The notes: a model not told the origin generated them from the letters alone. 64,000 bases of DNA from an uncultured Vicinamibacterales bacterium (GCA_958295905.1 OY282382.1:806001-870000), one strand, 5' to 3'; counted from the first letter of the stretch, positions 50,891 to 60,835 are shown. Program-made: numbers and translations.

Positions 50891-53566
50891 ATGCCCTCCC
50901 GCCCTCGTCTGTTTCTCATCGACGGCAACTCCCAGATGTATCGCGCCTATCACGCGATTCGCGGGTTGACGGGACCGGACGGACGCTCCACGAACGCGGT
51001 GTACGGCTTCATCACGATGCTGCGCAAGCTGGTCTCCGAGCAGGCCCCGGAGCTCATCGCGGCCGCGTTCGACCTCAAGGGGCCGACCTTCCGCCACCAG
51101 CTCGCGGCCGACTACAAGGCCAACCGGCGTCCGATGCCCGAAGACCTCGTCGAGCAGGTTCCCCATGTGCACGACGCGTGCGCAGCGTTGGGGGTCCCCA
51201 TCGTCACCCGCGGGGGTTTCGAGGCCGACGACGTGATCGGGTCCCTGGCCGCGCGGGCGGCGGCGGCGGGTCTCGACGTGGCCATCGTCACCGGCGACAA
51301 GGACTTCTTCCAGCTCGTCGACGATCGGATCCAGATCTTCAATCCGCGGGACGACGGCGCCTGGTTCGACGCGGCCGGGGTGCGGGAGAAGTTCGGGGTG
51401 CGGCCGGACCAGGTCGTCGACGTCCTCGCCCTGATGGGGGACGCCAGCGACAACGTCAAGGGCGTGCCGGGCATCGGCGAGAAGAGTGCGCGGGCCCTGC
51501 TGACCGAGTTCGGCACGCTCGACCGGCTGCTGGAGCACGCGGCCGAGCTGCCGAAGAAGAAGCTCCGAAGCGCCCTGACCAAGCACGCCGAGGACGCGCG
51601 CCGCAGCCGCGAGCTGGTCCGCATCCGCATCGACGTGCCGGTGGACGCAGACCCGACGCGCTACCGCTATCAGGGCGCGGATCGGGAACGGTGCTTCGCC
51701 CTGTTCTCGGCGTTGGGGTTCAAGTCGCTGCTGAACGAGTTCGCGCCGACGGCGGCGACGGTGCCCACCGACTACCGGACGGTGACCACCGTCGCCGAGT
51801 TGGAGACGCTTGCGGCGGCGCTCTCGGCCGCCGGGCGGTGCGGACTGCACGTCCTGACGGTGGCCGGGACGCCCTCGCGCGAAGGCCTCGTCGGACTCGC
51901 GTTCTCGATCCGTCCACGAGCCGCCCGATACGTCCCCTTCGCCGGCCGGGGCCTGGACCTGTCGGGCAATCTCGATGCGGACACCGTCCTCGCGACCCTG
52001 CGGCCGATTCTCGAAGATCCGGAGATCCGCATCGTCGGACACGACCTGAAGCGGACGATGCGGTGGCTCGCCGAGCACGGAGTCCGGCTTCGGGGCCTCG
52101 AGCTCGACACGATGCTCGCGAGCTATCTGCTGGACGCCACGCGAACCGCGCCGACCCTCGAGACGGTGGCCCTGGAGCACACCGGATACCAGGTGGTGAC
52201 GGCGGAGGCGGTGCGGGGCAAGGGTGCGAAAGCGCCGGATTTCGACCGCCTTCCGCCCGAGACGGTCCTCGCCTATGCGTGCGAACGCGCCGACCTGCCC
52301 CTGCAGGCGGCCGACCCATTGACGGAGGCGCTGGCGGGGGAGCAGCTCCTGACGCTCTATCGCGATCTCGAGCACCCGTTGATTCCCGTGCTCGAGGGCA
52401 TCGAACGGGCCGGGGTGCGGGTGGCGACCGGCGCCCTCGCCGAGCAGTCGCGGGCGATGCAGGCCCGGCTCGAGTCGCTCCAGTCGCGCATCTTCGCCCT
52501 TGCCGGCGAGGAGTTCAACGTGAACTCCCCGCGGCAACTGTCGGTGATCCTGTTCGAGAAGCTGGCCCTGCCGACCCGCAAGAAGACCGGCAAGACGCGG
52601 GCCGCCTCGACCTCCGTGGACGTGCTGGAAGAGCTGGCCCTGCAGCACGAGCTGCCGCAGCTCGTGCTGGAATGGCGGACGATCCAGAAGCTCAAGGGCA
52701 CCTACGTGGAGGCCCTCCCCCAACTGGCGCGGCCGGACACGGGCCGGGTGCACACCTCGTTCAATCAGGCGGTCGCGGCAACCGGCCGGTTGAGCAGCAG
52801 CGATCCGAATCTGCAGAACATTCCCATCCGCACCCCGCTCGGGCGCGAGATCCGGCGGGCGTTCGTGGCCCGCGAAGGCTCCGTACTGATCTCGGCCGAC
52901 TACTCCCAGATCGAGCTGCGGGTTCTCGCCCACTTGTCGGAGGATGCGGCCCTGATCGAAGCGTTCGTGCGCGGCGACGACATTCACGACCGGACCGCGC
53001 GCCAAGTGTTCGGGATCGACAGCGGACTCGATCCCCACGAGCTCCGGCGCCGCGCCAAGATCATCAACTATGCCCTGCTGTACGGAAAGACCGCGTTCAC
53101 CCTCGCCCGGGACATCGGGGTCACCCCCACCTTGGCGCAGGCGTTCATCGACGCGTATTTCGCCGGCTATCCCGACGTCAAGGGATTCCTCGACGCCGTG
53201 ATCGAGCAGACGCGGGAGAGCGGAGAGGTTCGCACCCTGTTCGGCCGCCGCCGCCTCGTGCCCGAGCTGCGCAGCCGCAACGCCCAGGTCCGCGCGGCAG
53301 CCGAACGGGCGACCGTCAACATGCCCATTCAGGGCACCGCCGCCGATATCCTGAAGCGCGCGATGATCACCCTGTCCGGCGAGCTGCCTCCCAGCAGTCC
53401 CATGATTCTCACCGTGCACGACGAGCTCGTGCTGGAAGCGCCGCGCGACGAGGCGGACGCGGCGGCGGCGCTCGTACGCGATACCATGTCCGGCGCCGCG
53501 GACCTGCGGGTGCCCCTGACCGTCGACGTGGGAATCGGCGGGAACTGGATGGCCGCGAAGGGGTAG
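50891..53566 (+). CDS. polA: DNA polymerase I
   Basis: 891 residues. The 5' nuclease domain (LIDGNSQMYRAYHAI, TRGGFEADDVIGSLAA, VTGDKDFFQLV) is intact. The middle 3'-5' exonuclease fold lacks the metal acids: the DxE strand is replaced by CGLHVLTV and the second Asp position reads HDLKRTMRW, so proofreading is probably lost. The polymerase domain has motif A SADYSQIELRVLAH, motif B RRRAKIINYALLYGKT and motif C TVHDELV. The O-helix has Tyr (INY) where E. coli has Phe762, which in other enzymes reduces discrimination against dideoxynucleotides. Starts 4 bp after the VWFA gene. Confidence 0.95.
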   Translation: MPSRPRLFLIDGNSQMYRAYHAIRGLTGPDGRSTNAVYGFITMLRKLVSEQAPELIAAAFDLKGPTFRHQLAADYKANRRPMPEDLVEQVPHVHDACAALGVPIVTRGGFEADDVIGSLAARAAAAGLDVAIVTGDKDFFQLVDDRIQIFNPRDDGAWFDAAGVREKFGVRPDQVVDVLALMGDASDNVKGVPGIGEKSARALLTEFGTLDRLLEHAAELPKKKLRSALTKHAEDARRSRELVRIRIDVPVDADPTRYRYQGADRERCFALFSALGFKSLLNEFAPTAATVPTDYRTVTTVAELETLAAALSAAGRCGLHVLTVAGTPSREGLVGLAFSIRPRAARYVPFAGRGLDLSGNLDADTVLATLRPILEDPEIRIVGHDLKRTMRWLAEHGVRLRGLELDTMLASYLLDATRTAPTLETVALEHTGYQVVTAEAVRGKGAKAPDFDRLPPETVLAYACERADLPLQAADPLTEALAGEQLLTLYRDLEHPLIPVLEGIERAGVRVATGALAEQSRAMQARLESLQSRIFALAGEEFNVNSPRQLSVILFEKLALPTRKKTGKTRAASTSVDVLEELALQHELPQLVLEWRTIQKLKGTYVEALPQLARPDTGRVHTSFNQAVAATGRLSSSDPNLQNIPIRTPLGREIRRAFVAREGSVLISADYSQIELRVLAHLSEDAALIEAFVRGDDIHDRTARQVFGIDSGLDPHELRRRAKIINYALLYGKTAFTLARDIGVTPTLAQAFIDAYFAGYPDVKGFLDAVIEQTRESGEVRTLFGRRRLVPELRSRNAQVRAAAERATVNMPIQGTAADILKRAMITLSGELPPSSPMILTVHDELVLEAPRDEADAAAALVRDTMSGAADLRVPLTVDVGIGGNWMAAKG

Positions 53567-53588
53567 CCCCGCCATATTCGGCTATGTC

Positions 53589-54917
53589 ATGACTCTCCCG
53601 ATGGCGGCGCCCGCGACCATCCCGCGGGCGGAGCACATTCTTTCCCGGCGGCAGATCGACGGCGACGCCCTCAAGGTCATCTCGCGGCTCCAGCAACACG
53701 GCTACGAGACCTACCTCGTGGGGGGCGGGGTGCGCGATCTGCTGCTGGAGCGGCGTCCCAAGGACTTCGACGTCGGCACGTCCGCGCATCCGCAGCAAAT
53801 CAAGGCGCTCTTCCGCAACTGCTGGATCATCGGCCGCCGTTTCCGGCTCGCCCACGTCAAGTTCGGCGACAAGACCCTCGAGGTCGCGACCTTCCGCAAG
53901 CAGGTGCCGCCGGAGACCGACACCGAACGGGCGGCGCGGGAGGAAGCGCGGGAACGCGCCCGCCGGGAAGCCGAAGCGAAGGGCGTCCGCCCGCGGCGGT
54001 TCATCCCCCGCGACAACACGTTCGGCACCGCCGAGGAGGACGCCTTCCGCCGCGACTTCACCATCAACGCGCTGTTCTACGACGCGTCGAGCCGGTCGAT
54101 TCTGGACTACGTCGACGGCATGCGCGACGTCCGCAGCCGGACGATTCGAAGCATCGGGGACCCGAACGAACGGTTCGTCGAGGACCCGGTGCGCATGCTG
54201 CGCGCGGTGGTCCTGGCGGCCCGGCTCGATCTGTCGATCGATCCGGCGGTGACCGCGGCCATTCGCCGCCACCGCGGCGAGCTCGTCCACAGCTCGCCGG
54301 CTCGGCTGCTGGAAGAGCTCTACAAGATCGCCCGCAGCGGCGCGTCCGAACGCATCATCCGGGACCTGGGCTCGAGCGGCCTCCTGAAGTACGTCGCGCC
54401 CGAGCTCGACAAGGCCCGCTCGGACGCGCTGTGGCGCGCGCTGGCGGCGCTGGACCGCTATCGGCGCGGGTTCGACGACGCCCCGGCCACGCTCAGCAAC
54501 GCCCTGCTGCTGGGAAGCCTCGTATCCTCCTTCGCCGTCGTCGAACGCCCGCGGCGGGGTGCGGCCCGCGAACCGCTCGCCGACCGTCCCCCCGAAGTCT
54601 CCCTGGGCGTACTGCCGGTGGCGAGAAGGGACCTGGAGCGGTTACGGCAGATACTCGACCTGCAACGCCGCCTCGCCGACCCGCGTCTGTCGCCGCGGGC
54701 TAGACGCGCGGTCACGCAGCGGGCCGCGTTCGAGGCGGCGCTCACCTGGATGACGATTCACGGACAGACGCCGGAGCTCGTCGAGGGCTGGCGAACCGAT
54801 GCCGACGCCGGGCCGGCGTCCCCGGGAGCGGATCGCCCCCGTCGCCGCCGCCGTCGCCGCCGCCGGCGACCCCCGGCCGGCCCGCAGGAACCCCAGAACG
54901 GCGGTCCGGAAGGGTAG
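53589..54917 (+). CDS. pcnB: poly(A) polymerase I
   Basis: 442 residues, class II nucleotidyltransferase. GYETYLVGGGVRDLLLERRPKDFDVGTSAHP carries the catalytic DxD; RRDFTINALFYD and EDPVRMLRAVVLAARL are head-domain signatures shared with CCA-adding enzymes. The long LEVATFRKQ...FGTAEEDAFRRDFT section and the absence of an HD domain fit PcnB better than CCA enzyme. A C-terminal arginine run (RRRRRRRRRR) would bind RNA. It follows polA by 22 bp. Confidence 0.9.
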   Translation: MTLPMAAPATIPRAEHILSRRQIDGDALKVISRLQQHGYETYLVGGGVRDLLLERRPKDFDVGTSAHPQQIKALFRNCWIIGRRFRLAHVKFGDKTLEVATFRKQVPPETDTERAAREEARERARREAEAKGVRPRRFIPRDNTFGTAEEDAFRRDFTINALFYDASSRSILDYVDGMRDVRSRTIRSIGDPNERFVEDPVRMLRAVVLAARLDLSIDPAVTAAIRRHRGELVHSSPARLLEELYKIARSGASERIIRDLGSSGLLKYVAPELDKARSDALWRALAALDRYRRGFDDAPATLSNALLLGSLVSSFAVVERPRRGAAREPLADRPPEVSLGVLPVARRDLERLRQILDLQRRLADPRLSPRARRAVTQRAAFEAALTWMTIHGQTPELVEGWRTDADAGPASPGADRPRRRRRRRRRRPPAGPQEPQNGGPEG

Positions 54918-54942
54918 CCCACCGACTTCCGCCGACGGCTCG

Positions 54943-54965
54943 ACCCGGGGCCGCCCCGGGTTTTC
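54943..54965 (+). terminator. intrinsic terminator after pcnB
   Basis: ACCCGGGG, CCG loop, CCCCGGGT followed by TTTC, 25 bp after the pcnB stop. An 8-bp GC stem and short T-run. Confidence 0.65.
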
Positions 54966-54967
54966 AA

Positions 54968-55090
54968 CTTGGCCCGGAAATCGTCGCCGGCGGTTCCGTT
55001 AGCGTTAGCCGCCCAACCAACCCTTCAGGAGTGCGCGCCGTTCTACGGCGCGGACTCTGGCGCCGGAAATCGCTGCGTTGCGGCTCCTGC
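54968..55090 (+). repeat. copy of the 83-bp hairpin repeat family
   Basis: GGCCCGGAAATCGTCGCCGG, GCCGCCCAACCAACCCTTCA, then a hairpin arm GGAGTGCGCGCCGTTCTACG / GCGCGGACTC; it continues into the beginning of a second unit (GGAAATCGCTGCG). Lies between pcnB and xth. Confidence 0.75.
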
Positions 55091-55105
55091 TTCCCGCCGA
55101 TGCTC

Positions 55106-55891
55106 CTACGGGGCCCTTTCCGGGGACAGGTCGATGCCGACGGGACAGTGATCGGAGCCGGTCACTTCCGGCCAGATGAAGGCGTCGGCGACCCGGGCCG
55201 CCGCGTCCGGACAGGCGAGCACGTAGTCGATGCGCCAGCCGACGTTCCGTTCGCGCGCGCCGCCCCATTGCCGCCACCAGGTGTAGTGCCCCGTCGCGCC
55301 GGGACGGCGGGCGCGGAACGTATCCACCCAGCCCGCGTCGAGCCAGCGCGTCAGCTCCGCCCGCTCCACCGGCAGGAAGCCGCTGGTCTTGGTGTTCGAC
55401 GCGGGCCGCGCGAGATCGATCGCCTCGTGCGCCGTGTTGAAGTCGCCGACCGCGACCACCGGACCGTCGCGCCGGAGCGCCTGCAGGCGCTCGAACACCG
55501 CGGCGTAGAAGTCGAGCTTGTACGGTACGCGGCTATTGTCCCGGTCGCGGCCGCTGCCCTTGGGAAAATAGACCGACGCCACCGCCAATCGCTCGAACCA
55601 GGCGATGACGAGCCGGCCCTCGGCGTCGAAGCGCGGCTCGCCCAGCGCCGTCGCCACCTGCGCGGGCGTCTCGCGCGAGTAGATCGCGACGCCGCTGTAG
55701 CCGGGCCGCTCCGCTGGCGAGAACGCCGCGTGCCATCCCGCCGGGGCCCGCACGCCCGCGTCCAACTGATGCTCGAACGCGCGCACCTCCTGGAGGCCGA
55801 CAACGTCGGCGCCCGATGCGCCCAGGAAGTCGAGAAACCCCTTCCGGGCGCAGGCGCGCAACCCGTTGACGTTCCAGCTCACGATGCGCAT
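55106..55891 (-). CDS. xth: exodeoxyribonuclease III / AP endonuclease
   Basis: 261 residues. DNA repair nuclease of the exonuclease III family. SWNVNGLRACARKGF (metal Asn), LQEVRAFEHQLD (catalytic Glu), SGVAIYSRE, VAVGDFNTAHEAIDLARP, RIDYVLACPD and the final TGSDHCPVGIDL motif are all present. ATG 55891 starts at MRIVSWNVNG; the open frame continues upstream only as shadow of other DNA. It overlaps pdxJ by 13 bp and is probably co-transcribed with it. Confidence 0.95.
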   Translation of the reverse strand: MRIVSWNVNGLRACARKGFLDFLGASGADVVGLQEVRAFEHQLDAGVRAPAGWHAAFSPAERPGYSGVAIYSRETPAQVATALGEPRFDAEGRLVIAWFERLAVASVYFPKGSGRDRDNSRVPYKLDFYAAVFERLQALRRDGPVVAVGDFNTAHEAIDLARPASNTKTSGFLPVERAELTRWLDAGWVDTFRARRPGATGHYTWWRQWGGARERNVGWRIDYVLACPDAAARVADAFIWPEVTGSDHCPVGIDLSPERAP

Positions 55892-56673
55892 GACGCCGCG
55901 GCCGCAATGGCCTCGAGATACTTCCGGACCGCCGTCGAGAGACCGAAGTCCAGCGCATCGGCGACCAGCGCGTGGCCGATGGAGACCTCGGCGATATCGC
56001 CGACGGCCACGAACGCGCCGAGGTTGTCGAGGTTCAGGTCGTGTCCGGCGTTGACGCCGAGACCCAGCGCGGCCGCGTGCCGGGCGGCGCGGGCATAAGC
56101 GTCGAGACTGGCGCGGGTCTCCGGGTGTTGGAGCCCGTGACGCTCGACGAGATCCGCGTAGGGTCCGGTGTAGAGCTCGATGCGGTCGGCGCCGCACGCC
56201 TTCGCGCGGGCAATCTGGGCGTCCACCGGGTCGATGAACAGGCTGACCCGCACCCCCCGGGCGCGGTAGCGCGCAACCGCGGCGGCCACCCTCCGCGCGC
56301 GGTCCGCGTCGGAGAGGTCCCAGCCGTGATCCGAGGTGAGCTGGGCGTCGGCGTCCGGGACGAGGGTCGCCTGGTGGGGGCGCGCCGTCTCGATCAGGCG
56401 GTCGAACCCCGGATAGCCGTTGTCGCGCGCGCCCGCGGCGGGGTTGCCCTCGATGTTGAACTCGACATGCGGGTACTCGCGGGCCAGGAGGTCCGCGAGC
56501 GCTTCCACGTCGGCGGGGAGAATATGACGTTGATCGGGACGCGGGTGCACGGTGACGCCGTGCGCGCCGGCGGCGATGGCGGTCCGCGCCGCCGCGAGGA
56601 CGCCGGGCCGGGCGCCCGCACGCGAGTTGCGGAGCCACGCGATCTTGTTGACGTTGACCGAGAGCGCAGTCAT
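55879..56673 (-). CDS. pdxJ: pyridoxine 5'-phosphate synthase
   Basis: 264 residues, TIM barrel. Condenses 1-deoxyxylulose 5-phosphate with 3-amino-2-oxopropyl phosphate, last step of DXP-dependent vitamin B6 synthesis. Starts LSVNVNKIAWLRNSR; HPRPDQRHI, FNIEGNP, VSLFIDPVDAQI and GLGVNAGHDLNLDNL are family motifs. The gene heads a pair with xth. A MITE-like copy lies just upstream (56716). Confidence 0.96.
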   Translation of the reverse strand: MTALSVNVNKIAWLRNSRAGARPGVLAAARTAIAAGAHGVTVHPRPDQRHILPADVEALADLLAREYPHVEFNIEGNPAAGARDNGYPGFDRLIETARPHQATLVPDADAQLTSDHGWDLSDADRARRVAAAVARYRARGVRVSLFIDPVDAQIARAKACGADRIELYTGPYADLVERHGLQHPETRASLDAYARAARHAAALGLGVNAGHDLNLDNLGAFVAVGDIAEVSIGHALVADALDFGLSTAVRKYLEAIAAAASCAS

Positions 56674-56715
56674 CGTTTGTCTCTACTGTACCGCAACCCA
56701 CCGTGCGGCCAAGGG

Positions 56716-56947
56716 CATCCCACGCTGACTGCGCGTGACGGGCCCGCCCCCGATTCGAGGGGTCGCCCACCGTCTTGCCGACCGGCCGGCGCCGCGTGGG
56801 CCGTGCCGTTGCCGCCGCGCGGCGGGCACGGGTGTCGCCACCGTCTTGCCGACCGGCCGGCGCCGCGTGAGACCCACGATTCCGCACGTCCGGCCCCAGG
56901 ACCCGCCACGATTCCGCCTGCGCACGGCGGTGGCGGAGCGTGGGATG
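56716..56947 (-). mobile_element. MITE-like element, copy C (232 bp, internally duplicated)
   Basis: Ends CATCCCACGCT (56716-56726) and AGCGTGGGATG (56937-56947), perfect inverted repeat. The interior matches copies A and B, but the segment ACCGTCTTGCCGACCGGCCG occurs twice, about 70 bp apart, explaining the extra length. Confidence 0.8.
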
Positions 56948-57017
56948 GTCCTGTCCGTGCGGAGACGGACGGGACCGGCGGACTGCTAACATGCATGGCG
57001 TGGAATCCAGGGATGCG

Positions 57018-57719
57018 ATGACGAACCCGACCACCGCGGCCCCCCCGGCCCGACCGCAGCGCGCCGCCGCCGCCGTCCACACCATCGCGGCGACGACGCA
57101 CGGCCGGTATCTCGTCGCCCCGGCCGGGGGGGCCGGACCCGCGCCGCTGCTTGTGGGCTTCCACGGCTACGGCGAGCATGCCGAACGGCATCTGGCCGAG
57201 CTCGACCGCATTCCGGGGAGCGGGCGGTGGACGCGCGTTGCGGTGCAGGCCCTCCACCGGCACTACAGCGACGGCGCCCGCCACGTGGTGGGAAGCTGGA
57301 TGACCCGCCAGGATCGGGAGCTCGCCATCGCCGACAACATCGCCTACGTGCGGGCGGTGGTGCGCGAAGTCCGGGCGGCCCATCCGACCACCGGAGCCCT
57401 CGTCTGCTGCGGCTTCTCGCAGGGGGTCGCGATGGCCTACCGCGCCGCCGCCCGGTGCGGTCACGATAGCCGGGGCGTCATCGCCCTCGGCGGCGACGTG
57501 CCGCCCGAACTGCGCGCGGACGCGACCGTCGCCTGGCCGCCGATCCTGATCGGACGGGGCCGGACCGACGCGCGGTACACGGCGGAGAAGCTGGACGCGG
57601 ACCTGGCCGCCCTCCGCGGTGCGGGCGCGACCGTCGAATCGCTGCTCTTCGACGGCGGGCACGAGTGGACGGACGACTTCCGGGACGGGGCGGGCCGGTT
57701 CCTCGCCGCCGTCACGTGA
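57018..57719 (+). CDS. alpha/beta hydrolase (phospholipase/carboxylesterase type)
   Basis: 233 residues. PLLVGFHGYGEHAERHL is the oxyanion-loop region, CCGFSQGVAMAYR the nucleophile elbow (GxSxG with Ser), GRTDARY the acid region and DGGHEWTDD the histidine. Resembles the LysoPLA/carboxylesterase group, so it hydrolyses small esters or thioesters. ATG 57018 gives a start typical of the family; ATG 56991 is an alternative. No partner genes recognisable. Confidence 0.82.
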   Translation: MTNPTTAAPPARPQRAAAAVHTIAATTHGRYLVAPAGGAGPAPLLVGFHGYGEHAERHLAELDRIPGSGRWTRVAVQALHRHYSDGARHVVGSWMTRQDRELAIADNIAYVRAVVREVRAAHPTTGALVCCGFSQGVAMAYRAAARCGHDSRGVIALGGDVPPELRADATVAWPPILIGRGRTDARYTAEKLDADLAALRGAGATVESLLFDGGHEWTDDFRDGAGRFLAAVT

Positions 57720-57739
57720 CGGCCCGCGGCGGAACGGCC

Positions 57740-57950
57740 CGCCGCATTCGACCGGCGATGCATCCCGCCTGAACGGCGTTGTTGCGTCGGACTGCGCAGT
57801 CCGCGGCTGCCAAGACGCCCGGTGATGGCGCCCTCCTCACGCCTTGTCGGGCACGGGCGTTCTGTGCCCGCGGGCGCTTTCTCAGCCCGGCGGCGCCCCC
57901 GCCGCTCTCGGCGCAACGCGGGGTCCGCCACGGGCTGCCAACCCACGGCT
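57740..57950 (+). repeat. composite dispersed repeat (direct copy)
   Basis: GCATTCGACCGGCGATGCAT, CCCGCCTGAACGGCGTTGTT; then CCTTGTCGGGCACGGGCGTT, GTGCCCGCGGGCGCTTTC and AACGCGGGGTCCGCCACGGG. Matches 8390-8640 inverted, minus the middle block. Sits upstream of the M16 protease gene. The rest of the 57720-58035 gap shows nothing further. Confidence 0.8.
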
Positions 57951-58035
57951 GCCGGCGACGGCCGGAACTCCGCGGCAGAGATCGACGTCCAATACGTATC
58001 CACCCGCGACTTCGACGCGACACCGGGAGACGTTC

Positions 58036-60780
58036 ATGCACCGACTGGCCCGCACCGCCCTCGTCCTCTGTCTGCTCGCCGCCCCGCCGGCCGCCGCGCA
58101 GGAAGCCGTCGACATCCCTTATACGAAGTACGTGCTCGACAACGGCCTGCGGCTGATCGTGCACGAGGACCACAAGGCGCCGATCGTCGCCGTCAACGTC
58201 TGGTACGACGTCGGCGCCGCCGACGAGGAGCCCGGCAAGACCGGCTTCGCCCACCTGTTCGAGCACCTGATGTTCAATGGGAGCGAGCACTTCAACGACG
58301 ACTACTTCAAGCCGTTCGACCGTGTCGGGGCCACCGGCATGAACGGCACCACCAACCAGGACCGCACCAACTACTTCCAGGTGGTGCCGACCACCGCCCT
58401 CGACATGGCGCTGTGGATGGAGTCGGACCGCATGGGGCACATGCTCGGCGCCGTCGATCAGGCCCGGCTCGACGAGCAACGCGGCGTCGTGCAGAACGAG
58501 AAGCGGCAGGGCGAGAACCAGCCCCTACGGCAAGGTGTTCCTGACCCTCTTCGAGAACACCTATCCCGACGGCCACCCCTACGGCCACTCCACCATCGGC
58601 TCGATGGACGATCTGAACGCCGCCTCGCTCGACGACGTCCGCACGTGGTTCGAGACCTGGTACGGCGCCGCCAACGCGGTGCTGGTGGTTGCCGGGGACG
58701 TCGAACCCGAAGACGTCCGGGCGCGGGTCGAGCGCCACTTCGGCCACATCCCCTCGGGACCGCCGCTCGTCAAGCCGGATGTCGACCTCGCCCGGCGGAC
58801 CGGGGAGAGCCGTATCGTGCTCCAGGACCGGGTGCCGCAGGCGCGGGTCTACAAGGCGTGGAACGTCGCGGCGCTGAAGGACCCCGCCCTCGACCACCTG
58901 ACGCTCGCCGGCGACGTCCTCGCCACCGGCCGCAGTTCGCGCCTCTACCGGCGGTTGGTCTACGAGGACCAGATCGCGACCGACGTGTCGGCGTTCATCC
59001 TCGCGCGCCAGTTCGGCAGCCTGTTCATCCTGCAGGCGACGGCCCAGCCGGGGCAGGACCTCGCCGCGGTGGAGGCGGTCCTCGACGAGGAGCTGCGCGC
59101 GTTCCTCGAATCGGGCCCGGCCGCGGCCGAGCTCGCACGGGCCCGGACCGGCCGGCGGGCCTCCTTCGTCCGCGGCGTCGAGCGCATCGGAGGCTTCGGC
59201 GGCAAGTCGGACGTCCTCGCGGCCAGCGAAGTTTACCTCGGCAGCCCCGACGGCCACCGGCGGACGCAGGAAACGATTATGGGCGCCACCCCCGCCGATG
59301 TCCGGGCCGCCGCCGTCGAGTGGTTGAGCCGGGGGGCGCTCACCGTCGAGGTGCAGCCCTTCCCCGCCTACACCGTGTCCGAGAGCGCCGTCGACCGTTC
59401 GTCGGGGCCGCCCGAGGTCACCGATTTTCCGTCGGCCGCGTTTCCGGCGCGCGAGACGACGCGCCTCTCGAACGGGCTCGACGTCATCCTCGCCCGGCGG
59501 GACGCGGTGCCCGTGGTCGACTTCAACCTCATGCTCGACGCCGGCTACGCCGCCGATCAGTTCACGCTGCCCGGCACCGCCCGGATGACCATGGACATGC
59601 TTGACGAGGGCACCACGTCGCGGACGGCGCCGGCGATCGCCGAGGCGCTCGCGAGAGTCTCGGCACCACCCTGTCCGCAGGCTCGAACCTGGACACGTCG
59701 ACGGTCAGGATGTCCACCCTGAAGGAGAACCTCGACGCCTCGCTGGACCTGTTCGCCGACGTCGTCCTCAATCCCTCCTTCCCGGAGGAGGAGTTCGACC
59801 GCCGGCGCCGGCAGCAGTTCGCGGCCATCGCCCGCGAGAAGGTCCAGCCCATCGGCATGGCGATGCGCGTCTTCCCGCGCCTCCTCTACGGCGAGGGCCA
59901 CGCCTACAGCCAGCCGCTGAGCGGCTCGGGCACCGAGGCCACGCTGAATGCGCTGAGCCTCGACGGGCTGCGCGCGTTCCACGACACCTGGTTCCGGCCC
60001 GGCAACGCCACCCTGATCGTCGTCGGCGACGTTACCCTGGCCGAGCTCGAGCCCGCGCTCGAGGCGCGGTTCGCCGACTGGGCGCCGGGCGGGGTGCCCC
60101 GCAAGAACCTCGGCGCGGTCGATCACCAGGCCGAGACCGTCGTCTACCTCATCGACCGTCCCGACTCCGAGCAGTCCATCATCTTCGCCGGCCACATCGT
60201 CCCGCCCAAGGGCGACGCCCGCGATCTGCAGATCGCGGCGATCAACAACATCCTCGGCGGCGGCTTCACCGGCCGGGTCAACATGAACCTGCGCGAGGAC
60301 AAGGGCTGGTCGTACGGCGCCCAGAGCCTGATCATCGACACCGCGGGGCAGCGGCCGTTCCTCGTCCTCGCCCCGGTCCAGACCGACCGGACGGCGGAGT
60401 CGATGGCCGAGATCGACAGGGAGGTCGGCAGCATCCGCACCGGAGGCGACCAGCCGCCGACGGCCGACGAGCTCGCCCGCGTCAAGGACCAGCGCACGCT
60501 GACCCTGCCGGGCCGCTGGGAGACCAACGGCGCGGTCATGGCCGACCTCGTCCAGATGGTGCGATTCGGCCTCCCCGACGACCACTGGGAGACCTACGTC
60601 GAAGCGGTGCGGGGCCTGAGCCTCGCCGAGATCCGGGCCGAGGCCGACCGCGTGCTCCAGCCCGACCGCATGATCTGGGTCGTCGTGGGCGACCGCGCGC
60701 GCATCGAAGAGAGCATCCGCGAGCTCGACCTCGGCGGGATCCGCTTTCTCGACGCCGACGGCAATCCCGTCGAGGGGTGA
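58036..60780 (+). pseudogene. M16 zinc protease, two-domain, with two compensating frameshifts
   Basis: One gene of about 914 codons if repaired. A signal peptide (RTALVLCLLAAPPAAA), then the first M16 half with HxxEH in FAHLFEHLMFNGSEHF (His73, Glu76, His77). At 58522-58525 a CCCC run carries one extra base compared with the expected GENQPYGKVF; reading continues in the second frame through MDDLNAASLDDVRTWF. Near 59652-59660 a base is missing (CTCGCGAGAGTC), after which the original frame resumes with SLGTTLSAGSNLDTST and the second, catalytically inactive M16 half to 60780. Periplasmic peptide-degrading role expected. Either sequencing errors or recent inactivation. Confidence 0.85.
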
Positions 60781-60800
60781 GACGGGGCCCGCCGAACCAA

Positions 60801-60835
60801 GCCGGAACGCCGCCGCCGTGAGGCGGCGTTCCGGC
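60801..60835 (+). terminator. strong hairpin after the M16 gene
   Basis: GCCGGAACGCCGCC / GGCGGCGTTCCGGC, 14-bp perfect stem with 7-nt loop, 21 bp after the protease stop. No T-run after it. Confidence 0.5.

Noticed and set aside
50702-53575. A 957-codon minus-strand open frame
   Set aside because: Antisense to polA, which has all its motifs on the plus strand.
55892-57085. Long N-terminal extension of exonuclease III
   Set aside because: It runs antisense-like through pdxJ and a MITE; the nuclease starts at 55891.
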